Notes under the pieces: model-generated
Database searches by the model: none
What the model was told of the DNA's origin: nothing
The model's input: only the letters and a program-made list of their open reading frames with translations
Assembly (NCBI GenBank): GCA_937910975.1
Contig: CALEMZ010000048.1
Location: 1-12,783 of the forward strand
Length of the DNA stretch: 12,783 nt
Origin: an uncultured Pseudorhodobacter sp.
Lineage (GTDB): Bacteria; Pseudomonadota; Alphaproteobacteria; Rhodobacterales; Rhodobacteraceae
Reading direction: 5' to 3'
In this document: positions 1-6,982 of the stretch, in pieces
How positions within the stretch are numbered: position 1 is the stretch's first letter
How the letters are laid out: each line of letters starts with the position of its first letter
Translations under genes and position numbers: made by a program

Positions 1-2
1 GG

Positions 3-191
3 CAAAATCAGGCGATCCTGATGACAGACGGCAGTCCACTTGGGGAATGTCGGATCGAACGCTTTTTCTTTGTGTCCGATGGTAGCGGCACCATGGCGCT
101 GATGAATGCGTTCGGAAACGGAGCAATCGCTCTGGACAGCGCAAATTTCGCCCCCCCCACCTGTTTATATTTGCTTTTGTCGCGGCACTGA
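3..191 (+). pseudogene. Upstream portion of the same Hint protein gene, out of frame, open at left edge
   Basis: This frame is open from the window edge to a TGA at 189-191. Up to about position 158 it reads like the region that precedes the Hint domain in this family: a segment ...ERFFFVSDGSGTMALMNAF... followed by a proline stretch. After the eight C at 151-158 it turns into an implausible tail and stops. With seven C it would continue through ANFAPPP into VYICFCRGT, giving one continuous protein with the 106-825 frame. The broken state could be a true mutation, a phase-variable or slippage site, or a sequencing error in the homopolymer. The start of the gene lies outside the window. Confidence 0.6.
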
Positions 192-825
192 TATCCTGAC
201 GCCTGACGGATACAGAAAGATTGAAACGCTTCGTATTGGCGACCTTATAATCAACGAAATGGGGGCGGCTAAGCCAATCCGCTGGATATCCTATACCACC
301 GCTTCAATTATGGAAATGTTTCGAGATCCGAACCGCAGGCCAGTTCGCATTCCAGCAAACGCGATAGAGCCGGGTGTGCCATCCTCCGATCTTTTTGTGT
401 CGGCCCAGCACCGTGTAGTCCTGGAAGACGCAAGCGCCGAGCTATTGTTCGGGCAAAACAAGGTACTAGCCATTGCAAAACATCTAGTCGGATCAATCGC
501 AGAATGGGCGATGCCAGCTTCAACAGTGGAATATTATCATCTTCTGCTTGATTCCCATGACATTGTGATTGCAAACAATCTGGCTTCGGAAAGTTTTCAA
601 CTTTCGCTAAGGGGGTTCGCTGGAATGTCGCATGAAGCGCAACGCTCTCTTACCGAGGCGTTGCCTGACGCTGAGTTGCAGGAGTATTTCAATAAGGCTG
701 ATGTGCTGCCCACTTTAGCAGCTTTTGAAACCAAAGTTCTGACCAAACACATGTTCAAAGACAACACCTGCCCTGCGTTACCCGCGGACGAACGGGTTGA
801 GTTCCAAACCCTGATAGCGGCCTGA
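106..825 (+). CDS. Hint-domain (Hedgehog/intein-type, Hint_2) protein, C-terminal frame
   Basis: The frame encodes 239 residues that match the Hint_2 pattern of alphaproteobacterial secreted or surface proteins. The motif CFCRGT lies at residues 23-28, with Cys23 in the position of the autoprocessing nucleophile. It is followed by TPDG, an 'ETLRIGDLI' strand and PIRWI (about 41-61), the QHRVVL motif at 101-106, and the closing motif HLLLDSHDIVIANNLASESF at 145-164. The Hint fold catalyses self-cleavage or ester formation in inteins and Hedgehog proteins; in these bacterial proteins the role is largely unknown. The ATG at 106 is almost certainly not the true start: the natural N-terminal coding sequence runs in another frame from the left edge and would join this one just before the Hint domain if the C8 tract at 151-158 were one base shorter. 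The gene is visibly lower in GC than its neighbours. The Hint assignment is firm; start and intactness are not. Confidence 0.8.
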   Translation: MRSETEQSLWTAQISPPPPVYICFCRGTDILTPDGYRKIETLRIGDLIINEMGAAKPIRWISYTTASIMEMFRDPNRRPVRIPANAIEPGVPSSDLFVSAQHRVVLEDASAELLFGQNKVLAIAKHLVGSIAEWAMPASTVEYYHLLLDSHDIVIANNLASESFQLSLRGFAGMSHEAQRSLTEALPDAELQEYFNKADVLPTLAAFETKVLTKHMFKDNTCPALPADERVEFQTLIAA

Positions 826-844
826 TGGCTACAAGTAAGCGTAG

Positions 845-863
845 GGTGGGGTTCCACCCCACC
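845..863 (+). terminator. Hairpin downstream of the Hint gene, possible terminator or dispersed palindrome
   Basis: GGTGGGG (845-851), loop TTCCA and CCCCACC (857-863) form a perfect 7-bp GC-rich stem 20 nt after the Hint gene stop. The pyrimidine-rich run GTTTCTTT follows. This fits a weak intrinsic terminator. The flanking GTA and the G-rich/C-rich layout also resemble short palindromes scattered between genes in many proteobacteria, so it may be a repeat copy that acts as a terminator. Confidence 0.45.
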
Positions 864-917
864 GTTTCTTTCCGCTAATTCCCTCCGCTTGCACGGGTCA
901 AAGCTCGGTTAGAGAAG

Positions 918-951
918 TTCTATTGTCATTATATGTCAAAATATTATCGAA
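918..951 (+). promoter_or_regulatory. AT-rich promoter-like region upstream of the Rieske oxygenase gene
   Basis: The 230-bp gap between the Hint gene and the Rieske gene holds one clearly AT-rich patch. It contains TTGTCA (923-928) with TATCGA 16 bp downstream, and alternatively TTCTAT (918-923) with TATTAT (942-947) 18 bp downstream. Either could be a sigma-70-type promoter, giving a leader of about 100 nt. TGTCA occurs twice exactly 10 bp apart (924-928 and 934-938), as expected if a regulator contacts one face of the helix. The rest of the gap shows nothing I recognise. Confidence 0.3.
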
Positions 952-1055
952 GTGCGCGCGCGTGCTCACGCAGCTGGCGCCCCGATCAAAACAGATGACA
1001 AGCTCCCCCCAAACATGCTCATCTACCCTCATCCGAAGCAAGCGTAGGCAGCACC

Positions 1056-2189
1056 ATGACCACCCATGAGCCCAAACTGTCTCCCGTTGAGGAGTTGCGC
1101 GCCAATGTCTCGCAGCCCTTTGGGCAGGCTCGCGCCATGCCAAAATCCGTCTACACATCGCCCGAATTTACCGCCCTTGAGCAGCAGCATATCTTCGCCC
1201 AAGACTGGCTCTGCGCGGGCCGGGCCGACACCTTAAAAAACCCCGGCGATTACCTGACCATGGAAATCGCGGGCGAGCCGATCATCGTGCTGCGTGACCG
1301 CGACGGCACCCTGCGGGCCATGTCCAACGTCTGCCGTCACCGCATGTCGATACTGCTGGAAGGCCGCGGCAACACCCGCGCCATCACCTGCCCCTACCAC
1401 GCCTGGACCTATAATCTCGACGGCTCCCTGCGCGGCGCGCCCGCCATGATGCATAACGAGGCCTTTTGCAAAGATCAGGTGAACCTGCCCCAGATCCGCT
1501 GTCTGGACTGGCTCGGCTGGATCATGGTCACCCTCAACCCCGACGCCCCGCCGCCGCATGAGCGGCTGAAAGGGGTGGAAGCCTTGGTCGGCTATCTTGA
1601 TATGGGCACCTATGTGGAAACCTTTCGCGAGGAGTATCAATGGGATACCAACTGGAAGGTGCTGGCCGAGAACTTCATGGAAAGCTACCACCTGCCCGTC
1701 TGCCATGCTGGCACCATCGGCGGCTCGGTGGACCTTGCATTGATGACCTGCCCCGAAGGCGAGCCGGGCTTCAACTATCATTGGATCATGAAGAACGACA
1801 CGGTGAAGCTTTCGCTTGCCCATCCCGACAACACCACGCTCACGGGGGACCAACGCCGGATAACATGGCTGCTGGCCATCTATCCCTCGCTTTTGATCAC
1901 GCTGACGCCGGGCTATTTCTGGTATCTTTGCCTGACCCCCGACGGGCCAGGCCGCGTGAAAATCCTCTATGGCGGCGGGTTGCACCCTGATTGGGTAGCC
2001 GACCCGCAAGCCCAAACGCATCTGGAAACAGTCAAAGCCCTGCTCGACCGCGTAAATGACGAAGATCGTGGCTGCACCGAAAAAGTCTATCGTGGGCTTT
2101 GTGCCACGCTTTCGGGGCCGGGCCATCTGTCACATCTGGAGCGGCCAAATTTTGAATTCGCGACCTATATCGCCAGCAAGATGCCCTGA
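1056..2189 (+). CDS. Rieske [2Fe-2S] non-haem iron oxygenase, ring-hydroxylating dioxygenase alpha-subunit family
   Basis: The protein has 377 residues. An N-terminal Rieske domain (about 40-150) carries the cluster ligands C93-x-H95 and C112-x2-H115. A C-terminal catalytic domain carries NWKVLAENFMESYH..CH at about 199-217, with H212 and H217 as iron ligands; the third is probably D337 in NDEDRGC. These enzymes take electrons from a reductase and use O2 to hydroxylate or demethylate a substrate in the cytoplasm. The residue that bridges the Rieske and iron sites, Asp in naphthalene dioxygenase, is Glu209 here (ESYH), as in the carnitine/glycine-betaine oxygenases (CntA/GbcA type). That hints at a quaternary ammonium substrate, but this is inference. 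No reductase or beta subunit gene is adjacent. The start ATG at 1056 has only a weak ribosome site (AGG about 10 nt upstream). The convergent gph gene ends 27 nt beyond the stop. Family certain, substrate unknown. Confidence 0.9.
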   Translation: MTTHEPKLSPVEELRANVSQPFGQARAMPKSVYTSPEFTALEQQHIFAQDWLCAGRADTLKNPGDYLTMEIAGEPIIVLRDRDGTLRAMSNVCRHRMSILLEGRGNTRAITCPYHAWTYNLDGSLRGAPAMMHNEAFCKDQVNLPQIRCLDWLGWIMVTLNPDAPPPHERLKGVEALVGYLDMGTYVETFREEYQWDTNWKVLAENFMESYHLPVCHAGTIGGSVDLALMTCPEGEPGFNYHWIMKNDTVKLSLAHPDNTTLTGDQRRITWLLAIYPSLLITLTPGYFWYLCLTPDGPGRVKILYGGGLHPDWVADPQAQTHLETVKALLDRVNDEDRGCTEKVYRGLCATLSGPGHLSHLERPNFEFATYIASKMP

Positions 2190-2202
2190 CAGCGTGACGC
2201 CC

Positions 2203-2226
2203 AAAAAGCCGCCCCTCTACAGCGGC
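2203..2226 (-). terminator. Intrinsic terminator of gph
   Basis: Reading leftward, GCCGC (2226-2222), a 9-nt loop and GCGGC (2212-2208) form a 5-bp stem followed at once by TTTTT (2207-2203). The gph stop codon lies inside the loop, so the terminator is built from the last codons of the gene. The stem is short, hence moderate confidence. It sits between two convergent genes, where a terminator is expected. Confidence 0.5.
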
Positions 2227-2885
2227 ATCAATCTTGCGGCCATGCCCGGCAGCTCATCAAAATGGGCCAGCACAGCATCGGGAGCCAAGCGTTCCACCCC
2301 GCCGCCTTCCGGGCCAAAGCCAACCAGTACAATCGGCACACCCGCCGCGCGTGCGGTGTCGCGGTCGGTGATAGTATCGCCAATCAAGATGGAGCGCGCG
2401 ACATTGCCCTTGGCCCGCGCCACCGCCTCGAAATAGGGCGCAGGGTCGGGCTTGCGCTGCGGCAAGGTATCGGCCCCGATCAAGGCATCAAACAAACCTG
2501 AGATTCGCAGTTTCGCGCAAAGATCAACGGCAAGGCCTTCGGGCTTGTTGGTGCAGATCGCGGTCGCAAAGCCTGCACGGCGCAACGCCTCCACCGCCGC
2601 CACAGCGCCCGGATAAAGCGTGGTGTGCACATCAATCGCGTCACCGTAGGCGCGCAGCAACAGCGGGTATTGCGCATCCACATCCGCCTCAGTCCACGCC
2701 CCCCCCAAACGCCCAAACCCTAGCCGCAACATCGCGCGCCCACCTGCGAAGGCCGTCAGCGCATCCGTCACAGGGTCCAGAACCCGCCCAAGCCCCAAGC
2801 CCTCAAAACAGGCATTGGCCGAGGCGATCAGATCACCGCTGGTATCCGCCAAAGTGCCATCCAAATCAAAAACCACCGTGCGCAT
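2217..2885 (-). CDS. gph: HAD-superfamily phosphatase, phosphoglycolate phosphatase-like
   Basis: The protein has 222 residues and is a subfamily IA HAD hydrolase. Motif I is VVFDLDGTL, with nucleophile D7 and acid/base D9. A helical cap spans about 15-85. Motif II is CTNKP (T112), motif III is RKPDP (K145), and motif IV is GDTITDRD (D170, D174). Family members remove phosphate from small metabolites. Gph hydrolyses 2-phosphoglycolate, produced by Rubisco oxygenation or by repair of oxidised DNA ends. The length fits Gph, but HAD specificity cannot be fixed from motifs. I chose ATG 2885 because AGGAG ends 5 nt upstream of it; the in-frame GTG codons at 2891 and 2888 lie on or beside that ribosome site. 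The gene is divergent from glmU, about 100 bp away. Confidence 0.85.
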   Translation of the reverse strand: MRTVVFDLDGTLADTSGDLIASANACFEGLGLGRVLDPVTDALTAFAGGRAMLRLGFGRLGGAWTEADVDAQYPLLLRAYGDAIDVHTTLYPGAVAAVEALRRAGFATAICTNKPEGLAVDLCAKLRISGLFDALIGADTLPQRKPDPAPYFEAVARAKGNVARSILIGDTITDRDTARAAGVPIVLVGFGPEGGGVERLAPDAVLAHFDELPGMAARLMPL

Positions 2886-2934
2886 CACCACTCCTATATG
2901 TCAGGGCTGAAATAGCCCGTTATCCCCCCCGACC

Positions 2935-2962
2935 TTGCGACTCGGACACTCCCGTGTAAAAG
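2935..2962 (+). promoter_or_regulatory. Possible glmU promoter
   Basis: TTGCGA (2935-2940) and TAAAAG (2957-2962), with a 16-bp spacer, match the sigma-70 consensus at 4 of 6 positions each. Transcription would start near 2969, about 20 nt before the glmU ATG and just upstream of its ribosome site. The gph-glmU gap also holds a 5-bp hairpin (GGGCT 2904-2908, AGCCC 2914-2918) of unknown meaning. Confidence 0.35.
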
Positions 2963-2989
2963 GGATTGATCGCTGAGGGAAAGGGTTTC

Positions 2990-4345
2990 ATGTCAGTTTC
3001 ATTGATCGTGCTCGCCGCCGGAAAAGGCACGCGAATGGATTCGGACCTGCCGAAAGTTTTGCATCGGCTCGGTGCGGCCCCCCTGCTTTATCACGCGCTC
3101 CAAGCAGGTCAGACGCTTGATCCGGCACAGATCGTAGTGGTCGCGGGCCATGGCGCGTCTTTGGTTGAAAAATCTGCGCACGCCTTTGATGCTGCAATCG
3201 AGGTTGTGCATCAGGCCGAACAGCTTGGGACAGGCCATGCCGTCGCACAAGCCGCCCCGCTGCTAGCCAATGCACCCGGCGATGTGATTGTTCTATATGG
3301 CGATACGCCTTTCGTCCGCACCGACACCCTGCAAGCCATGCTGGACGCCCGCGCCCGCCATGCCGTAGTCGTGCTGGGGTTTGAGGCTGCCGATCCTGGC
3401 CGCTATGGCCGTTTGGTAGTCGATAGCGACAGCTTGGATCGCATCGTTGAATTCAAAGATGCAACGGATGAAGAACGCGTCATAACACTTTGTAATTCAG
3501 GAGTTATCTGCGCTGATGCTTCCCTTCTGTTCGATCTGGTCGCGCTGGTCGGAAACGAAAATGCCTCGGGTGAGTATTACCTGACCGATATCGTGGCCCT
3601 GGCCCGCGCCAAGGGCCTTTCTGCGGGTGTGGTCATCTGTGATGAGGCCGAGACGCTTGGCATCAACACCCGTGCTGAACTGGCCGCGGCAGAAGCCGCA
3701 TTTCAGGCCCGGATGCGGGCCGAAGCGATGGAAAACGGCGTGACACTTGCTGACCCAGCGACGGTCTATTTTGCGCTGGATACCGTGATTGGCCGCGATA
3801 CGACCATTGGTCCCAATGTTGTTTTTGGCCCGCGTGTCACGATTGAATCCGGCGCAGAGATCAAGGCCTTTTGCCATCTGGAGGGCTGCCATATCAGCCG
3901 TGGAGCCAGCGTTGGCCCCTTTGCCCGCCTGCGCCCCGGTGCGGAACTGGCTGAAGATGTACATGTTGGCAATTTTGTCGAGATCAAGAACACGGTGCTC
4001 GATGAAGGCGTCAAGGTCGGTCACCTTACCTATCTGGGCGACACCCATGTCGGCGAGCATACCAATATCGGCGCGGGCACCATCACCTGCAATTATGATG
4101 GCGTGAACAAGCATCGCACCGAAATCGGCCCCCGCGTGTTCATCGGCTCCAACACGATGCTGGTGGCCCCTGTCACCATTGGCCGCGATGCCATGACCGG
4201 CTCTGGCTCTGTCATCACCGAAAACGTGCCCGCCGAGGCGCTTGCCTTGGGGCGCGCCAAACAAGTCAACAAGCCCGGTCTGGCTGTCAGACTGTTCGAC
4301 AGGTTAAAATCCATCAAGGCAAAACGCCAAAAAGAGGGCCAGTAG
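2990..4345 (+). CDS. glmU: Bifunctional UDP-GlcNAc pyrophosphorylase / glucosamine-1-phosphate N-acetyltransferase
   Basis: GlmU makes UDP-N-acetylglucosamine from glucosamine-1-phosphate, acetyl-CoA and UTP for peptidoglycan and LPS. The protein has 451 residues, typical of the family. The N-terminal uridyltransferase domain (1 to about 228) shows LAAGKGTRM at 8-16 with K22, QLGTGHA at 78-84, YGDTPF with metal ligand D105, and GINTRAEL with N226. The left-handed beta-helix acetyltransferase domain runs from about 250 on imperfect hexapeptide repeats. It contains VGHLTYLGD, where H345 corresponds to the catalytic His of E. coli GlmU, and TCNYDG at 366-371. The tail is short and basic. I chose ATG 2990 because AAGGG ends 4 nt upstream and homologues begin this way; an in-frame TTG at 2966 would add eight residues without a well-placed ribosome site. 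glmS begins 1 nt after the stop, so the two are co-transcribed. Confidence 0.97.
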   Translation: MSVSLIVLAAGKGTRMDSDLPKVLHRLGAAPLLYHALQAGQTLDPAQIVVVAGHGASLVEKSAHAFDAAIEVVHQAEQLGTGHAVAQAAPLLANAPGDVIVLYGDTPFVRTDTLQAMLDARARHAVVVLGFEAADPGRYGRLVVDSDSLDRIVEFKDATDEERVITLCNSGVICADASLLFDLVALVGNENASGEYYLTDIVALARAKGLSAGVVICDEAETLGINTRAELAAAEAAFQARMRAEAMENGVTLADPATVYFALDTVIGRDTTIGPNVVFGPRVTIESGAEIKAFCHLEGCHISRGASVGPFARLRPGAELAEDVHVGNFVEIKNTVLDEGVKVGHLTYLGDTHVGEHTNIGAGTITCNYDGVNKHRTEIGPRVFIGSNTMLVAPVTIGRDAMTGSGSVITENVPAEALALGRAKQVNKPGLAVRLFDRLKSIKAKRQKEGQ

Positions 4346-4346
4346 T

Positions 4347-6161
4347 ATGTGCGGAATTGTCGGCGTATTGGGTACGCATGAGGTGGCACCGTTGCTGGTC
4401 GAGGCACTTAAGCGGCTTGAATACAGGGGCTATGATTCCGCCGGGATCGCTACAGTAAACAACGGAAAACTGGACCGCCGCCGCGCCGTAGGCAAGCTTG
4501 TGAACCTTTCGGACCTGCTGGTGCATGAGCCGCTCGCCGGGAAATCCGGCATTGGCCAGACACGCTGGGCCACCCATGGCGGCGTAACCGTCCACAACGC
4601 CCACCCGCATCGCTCTGGTTCGGTGGCTATGGTGCATAACGGGATCATTGAAAACTTCCGCAGCTTGCGCGAGGAACTCTCGGCTCAGGGCCTGCCCTTT
4701 GAATCGGAAACCGACACTGAGTCCGTGGTGGTCCTGGTGCGCAGCTATCTGGACGCGGGCCAGACCCCGCTTGCCGCCGTACAAAAGGCCGTAGCACGCC
4801 TGCATGGGGCCTTTGCGCTGTGCTTTTTGTTCGATGGCATGGATGATCTGATGATCGGGGCGCGCCATGGTGCCCCTCTGGCGGTAGGCTATGGGACGGG
4901 TGAAAACTACATCGGTTCGGACGCGCTGGCCCTAGCCCCCATGACGGATGAACTCTCATACCTCGAAGATGGTGATGTTGTTGAAGTGAGCCGCAACAGT
5001 GTCGCGATCTATGATATTGATGGCCATCTCGCCAATCGTCCCAAAGTGAAGATCGCGCAGGACCTGACCCGCATCGACAAGGGCGGCTTCAAGCATTTCA
5101 TGGCCAAAGAAATCGCCGAACAGCCTATGGTTTTGTCCGGTGCCCTCCAGAATATGACGGCGGGAGGCACGCTTAAGCTGCCGGAGGGCGTTGATTTCAA
5201 AGGTGTTGACCGACTGACCTTGGTGGCCTGCGGCACCGCCAATATTGCTTGCATGGTCGCAAAATACTGGTTCGAGCAGCTTGCGGGCTTGCCCGTTGAT
5301 GTAGATATCGCCTCTGAATTCCGTTACCGCGAACCACCGCTTTCGCCAAACTCCTGGGCCATTTTTGTCAGCCAGTCCGGCGAAACCGCCGATACGCTGG
5401 CCGCGCTGCGCTATTGCAAGGATAAGGTCGCCAAGATCGTCGCGGTGGTCAATGTGCCTTCCTCCTCGATCTCGCGCGAAGCGGATTTGTCGTTGCCCAT
5501 CAATGCGGGCGTCGAGGTGGGTGTTGCGTCAACCAAAGCTTTCAGCTGCCAACTGGCCACTTTGGCCGTTCTGGCGCTCAAGGCCGCAATGGATCGCGGT
5601 CGTCTGACACCCGAACAACTGACCAGCCACATTGCTGCCCTGCAAAACTTGCCCGGCCTTATAAGCGAGGCCCTTAGCATTGCGCCACAAGTCTCGCGCA
5701 TTGCCGAAGAATTGGCCGATGCGCAGGATGTGCTGTTCCTGGGGCGCGGTCCGATGTATCCGCTGGCGCTGGAAGGTGCTCTGAAACTCAAGGAAATCAG
5801 CTATATCCATGCAGAAGGCTATGCCTCGGGCGAATTGAAGCACGGCCCGATTGCCCTGATTGATGCGGCGGTCCCGGTTGTTGTTATGGCCCCGCGCGAT
5901 GCTTTGTTCGAAAAAACCGTCTCGAACATGCAAGAGGTGATGGCCCGCAACGGCAAGGTTCTGCTGATCTCGGACGCGCGCGGCGTGGCTGAGGCTGGCA
6001 TGGGCTGCTGGCGCACGCTGGTGATGCCTTCGGTGCCCGATTTCCTCGCCCCGATCCTCTATGCCGTGCCCGCACAGCTATTGGCCTATCACACGGCCAT
6101 CGCCAAAGGCACCGATGTGGACCAACCACGCAACCTAGCCAAATCGGTGACAGTCGAATGA
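4347..6161 (+). CDS. glmS: Glutamine--fructose-6-phosphate aminotransferase (isomerising)
   Basis: GlmS converts fructose-6-phosphate and glutamine to glucosamine-6-phosphate, the first committed step of amino-sugar synthesis. The protein has 604 residues, close to E. coli GlmS. It opens with MCGIVG; C2 is the glutaminase nucleophile after Met removal. R73 (QTRWATHG) and N98 (HNGIIEN) are the glutamine-site residues. Two SIS domains follow: the first with CGTA near 295 and SQSGET at 342-347, the second with GRGPMYPLALEGALKLKEISYIHAE and GELKHGP. The C-terminus DQPRNLAKSVTVE closes the active site and is complete. The ribosome site GAGGG (4334-4338) lies within the end of glmU, and the next gene overlaps by 4 nt. 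No glmS ribozyme is expected or seen, since the leader is essentially absent. Confidence 0.97.
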   Translation: MCGIVGVLGTHEVAPLLVEALKRLEYRGYDSAGIATVNNGKLDRRRAVGKLVNLSDLLVHEPLAGKSGIGQTRWATHGGVTVHNAHPHRSGSVAMVHNGIIENFRSLREELSAQGLPFESETDTESVVVLVRSYLDAGQTPLAAVQKAVARLHGAFALCFLFDGMDDLMIGARHGAPLAVGYGTGENYIGSDALALAPMTDELSYLEDGDVVEVSRNSVAIYDIDGHLANRPKVKIAQDLTRIDKGGFKHFMAKEIAEQPMVLSGALQNMTAGGTLKLPEGVDFKGVDRLTLVACGTANIACMVAKYWFEQLAGLPVDVDIASEFRYREPPLSPNSWAIFVSQSGETADTLAALRYCKDKVAKIVAVVNVPSSSISREADLSLPINAGVEVGVASTKAFSCQLATLAVLALKAAMDRGRLTPEQLTSHIAALQNLPGLISEALSIAPQVSRIAEELADAQDVLFLGRGPMYPLALEGALKLKEISYIHAEGYASGELKHGPIALIDAAVPVVVMAPRDALFEKTVSNMQEVMARNGKVLLISDARGVAEAGMGCWRTLVMPSVPDFLAPILYAVPAQLLAYHTAIAKGTDVDQPRNLAKSVTVE

Positions 6162-6838
6162 CCCCAGAACACGCAATCGCCGAAATCAAAGCCTTGTCAC
6201 GCCCCGGCGCGGCCGAACAAATGGCCGCCTATCATAAGGTCGAACGCCCCTATCTTGGCACGGCCAACCCCGAAATTGATACGCTGTGCAAGGCTTGGCG
6301 GGCCGATCTTGACCTCGATCAACGCCTCGCGCTTTGTGCCGGGCTTTGGAATAGCAATATCCATGAGGCTCGCATCGCGGCGGCAAAACTGCTTACCCAA
6401 GCGCGCATCCGGCCCGATGACAGCGGCGCATGGGATCTGATCTGCGCGTGGGTACCGGAGTTTGACGCCTGGGCCATCGCCGACCACGTCTGCATTGCTG
6501 CCCAAAAACGCATTACCGCCGATCCCACCCGGCTTGATACCGTGGAAAGCTGGACGACCAGCCCCCTGATGTGGACGCGCCGCGCCGCACTTGTCTCCAC
6601 CCTGCCCTTCGCGCGGCTCAACAACCTCAAACCGCAAGAGACGGAGGCCCGCGAGCGCGTACTAAGCTGGGCCGCCTCCTACCTCTCTGATAAAGACTGG
6701 TTTATCCAAAAGGCCGTGGCTTGGTGGCTGCGTGATCTGTCAAAACATGACGCGGCCCGAACAGAGGCCTTTCTGGCCGAATTCGGCGACCTGATGAAGA
6801 CATGGGCGCGCAAAGAGGCTGGCCAATACTTGCCTTAA
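6158..6838 (+). CDS. DNA alkylation repair protein, AlkD-like glycosylase
   Basis: The protein has 226 residues and is all-helical with HEAT-like repeats. It matches the AlkD family (DNA alkylation repair enzyme), which excises 3-methyladenine, 7-methylguanine and bulky cationic adducts without flipping the base. The Bacillus cereus AlkD catalytic positions have counterparts: W105 and D109 in WAIAD (the same 4-residue spacing as W109/D113), R141 or R142 in MWTRRAAL (R148 there), and W189 in FIQKAVAWW (W187 there). All key residues are present, so activity is plausible. The ATG overlaps the glmS stop as ATGA, which implies translational coupling and co-transcription with glmU-glmS. I leave the symbol empty because alkD is not universally applied to alphaproteobacterial members. 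Confidence 0.88.
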   Translation: MTPEHAIAEIKALSRPGAAEQMAAYHKVERPYLGTANPEIDTLCKAWRADLDLDQRLALCAGLWNSNIHEARIAAAKLLTQARIRPDDSGAWDLICAWVPEFDAWAIADHVCIAAQKRITADPTRLDTVESWTTSPLMWTRRAALVSTLPFARLNNLKPQETEARERVLSWAASYLSDKDWFIQKAVAWWLRDLSKHDAARTEAFLAEFGDLMKTWARKEAGQYLP

Positions 6839-6851
6839 CGGGAAGGGGGCA

Positions 6852-6886
6852 GCCTTTTTCGGGGGCATCGAGCCCCCTCAAAAGGC
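6852..6886. terminator. Large imperfect palindrome between convergent alkD-like gene and moaA
   Basis: The left arm 6852-6866 and right arm 6872-6886 pair over 7 bp (GCCTTTT/AAAAGGC) and 6 bp (GGGGGC/GCCCCC), with a 2x2 mismatch (TC/TC) between and a 5-nt loop ATCGA. It begins 14 nt after the alkylation-repair gene stop and lies beyond the moaA stop on the other strand, so it could end transcripts from both sides. Neither strand has a clean T-run after the stem, so it may work as a 3'-end stabiliser or be a dispersed repeat rather than a classical terminator. Confidence 0.5.
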
Positions 6887-6982
6887 ATTGCCATTGCCAA
6901 GTGGAATGCGCTTCGCCCCCATTTCATCTTTGCAAAAACGTTCCATCGCGTGCCAAACCGCGCCATCAAAGACGTATTTTTG
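6878..6982 (-). other. Coding-like remnant or tiny ORF downstream of moaA
   Basis: Leftward of the moaA stop one frame is open for 34 codons, from just after a TGA at 6985-6983 to a TGA at 6880-6878. It reads KYVFDGAVWHAMERF..., with balanced, protein-like composition, and ends GNGNAF. The first ATG is at 6946, leaving only 22 residues, and no ribosome site precedes it. A second frame starting at the ATG at about 6966 is open for 43 codons through the palindrome. I do not recognise a family. It may be the tail of a decayed gene, part of a dispersed intergenic repeat, or chance. The rest of the 169-bp gap shows nothing else. Confidence 0.2.

Noticed and set aside
1233..2126. 297-codon open frame antisense to the Rieske gene
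   Set aside because: It mirrors a gene with intact cofactor motifs; the product shows only a low-complexity His/Gly/Ala pattern typical of antisense frames in GC-rich DNA.
2966..2989. TTG start eight codons upstream for glmU
   Set aside because: The ATG at 2990 has a well-placed AAGGG and gives the usual GlmU N-terminus; the TTG lies at the predicted transcription start.
3497..4264. 255-codon open frame antisense to glmU
   Set aside because: Repetitive Gly/Ala/Asp pattern simply reflects the hexapeptide repeats of GlmU read backwards.
4330..4347. glmS ribozyme or riboswitch
   Set aside because: Only 1 nt separates glmU and glmS, and that ribozyme is known from Gram-positive bacteria; no space or fold for it here.
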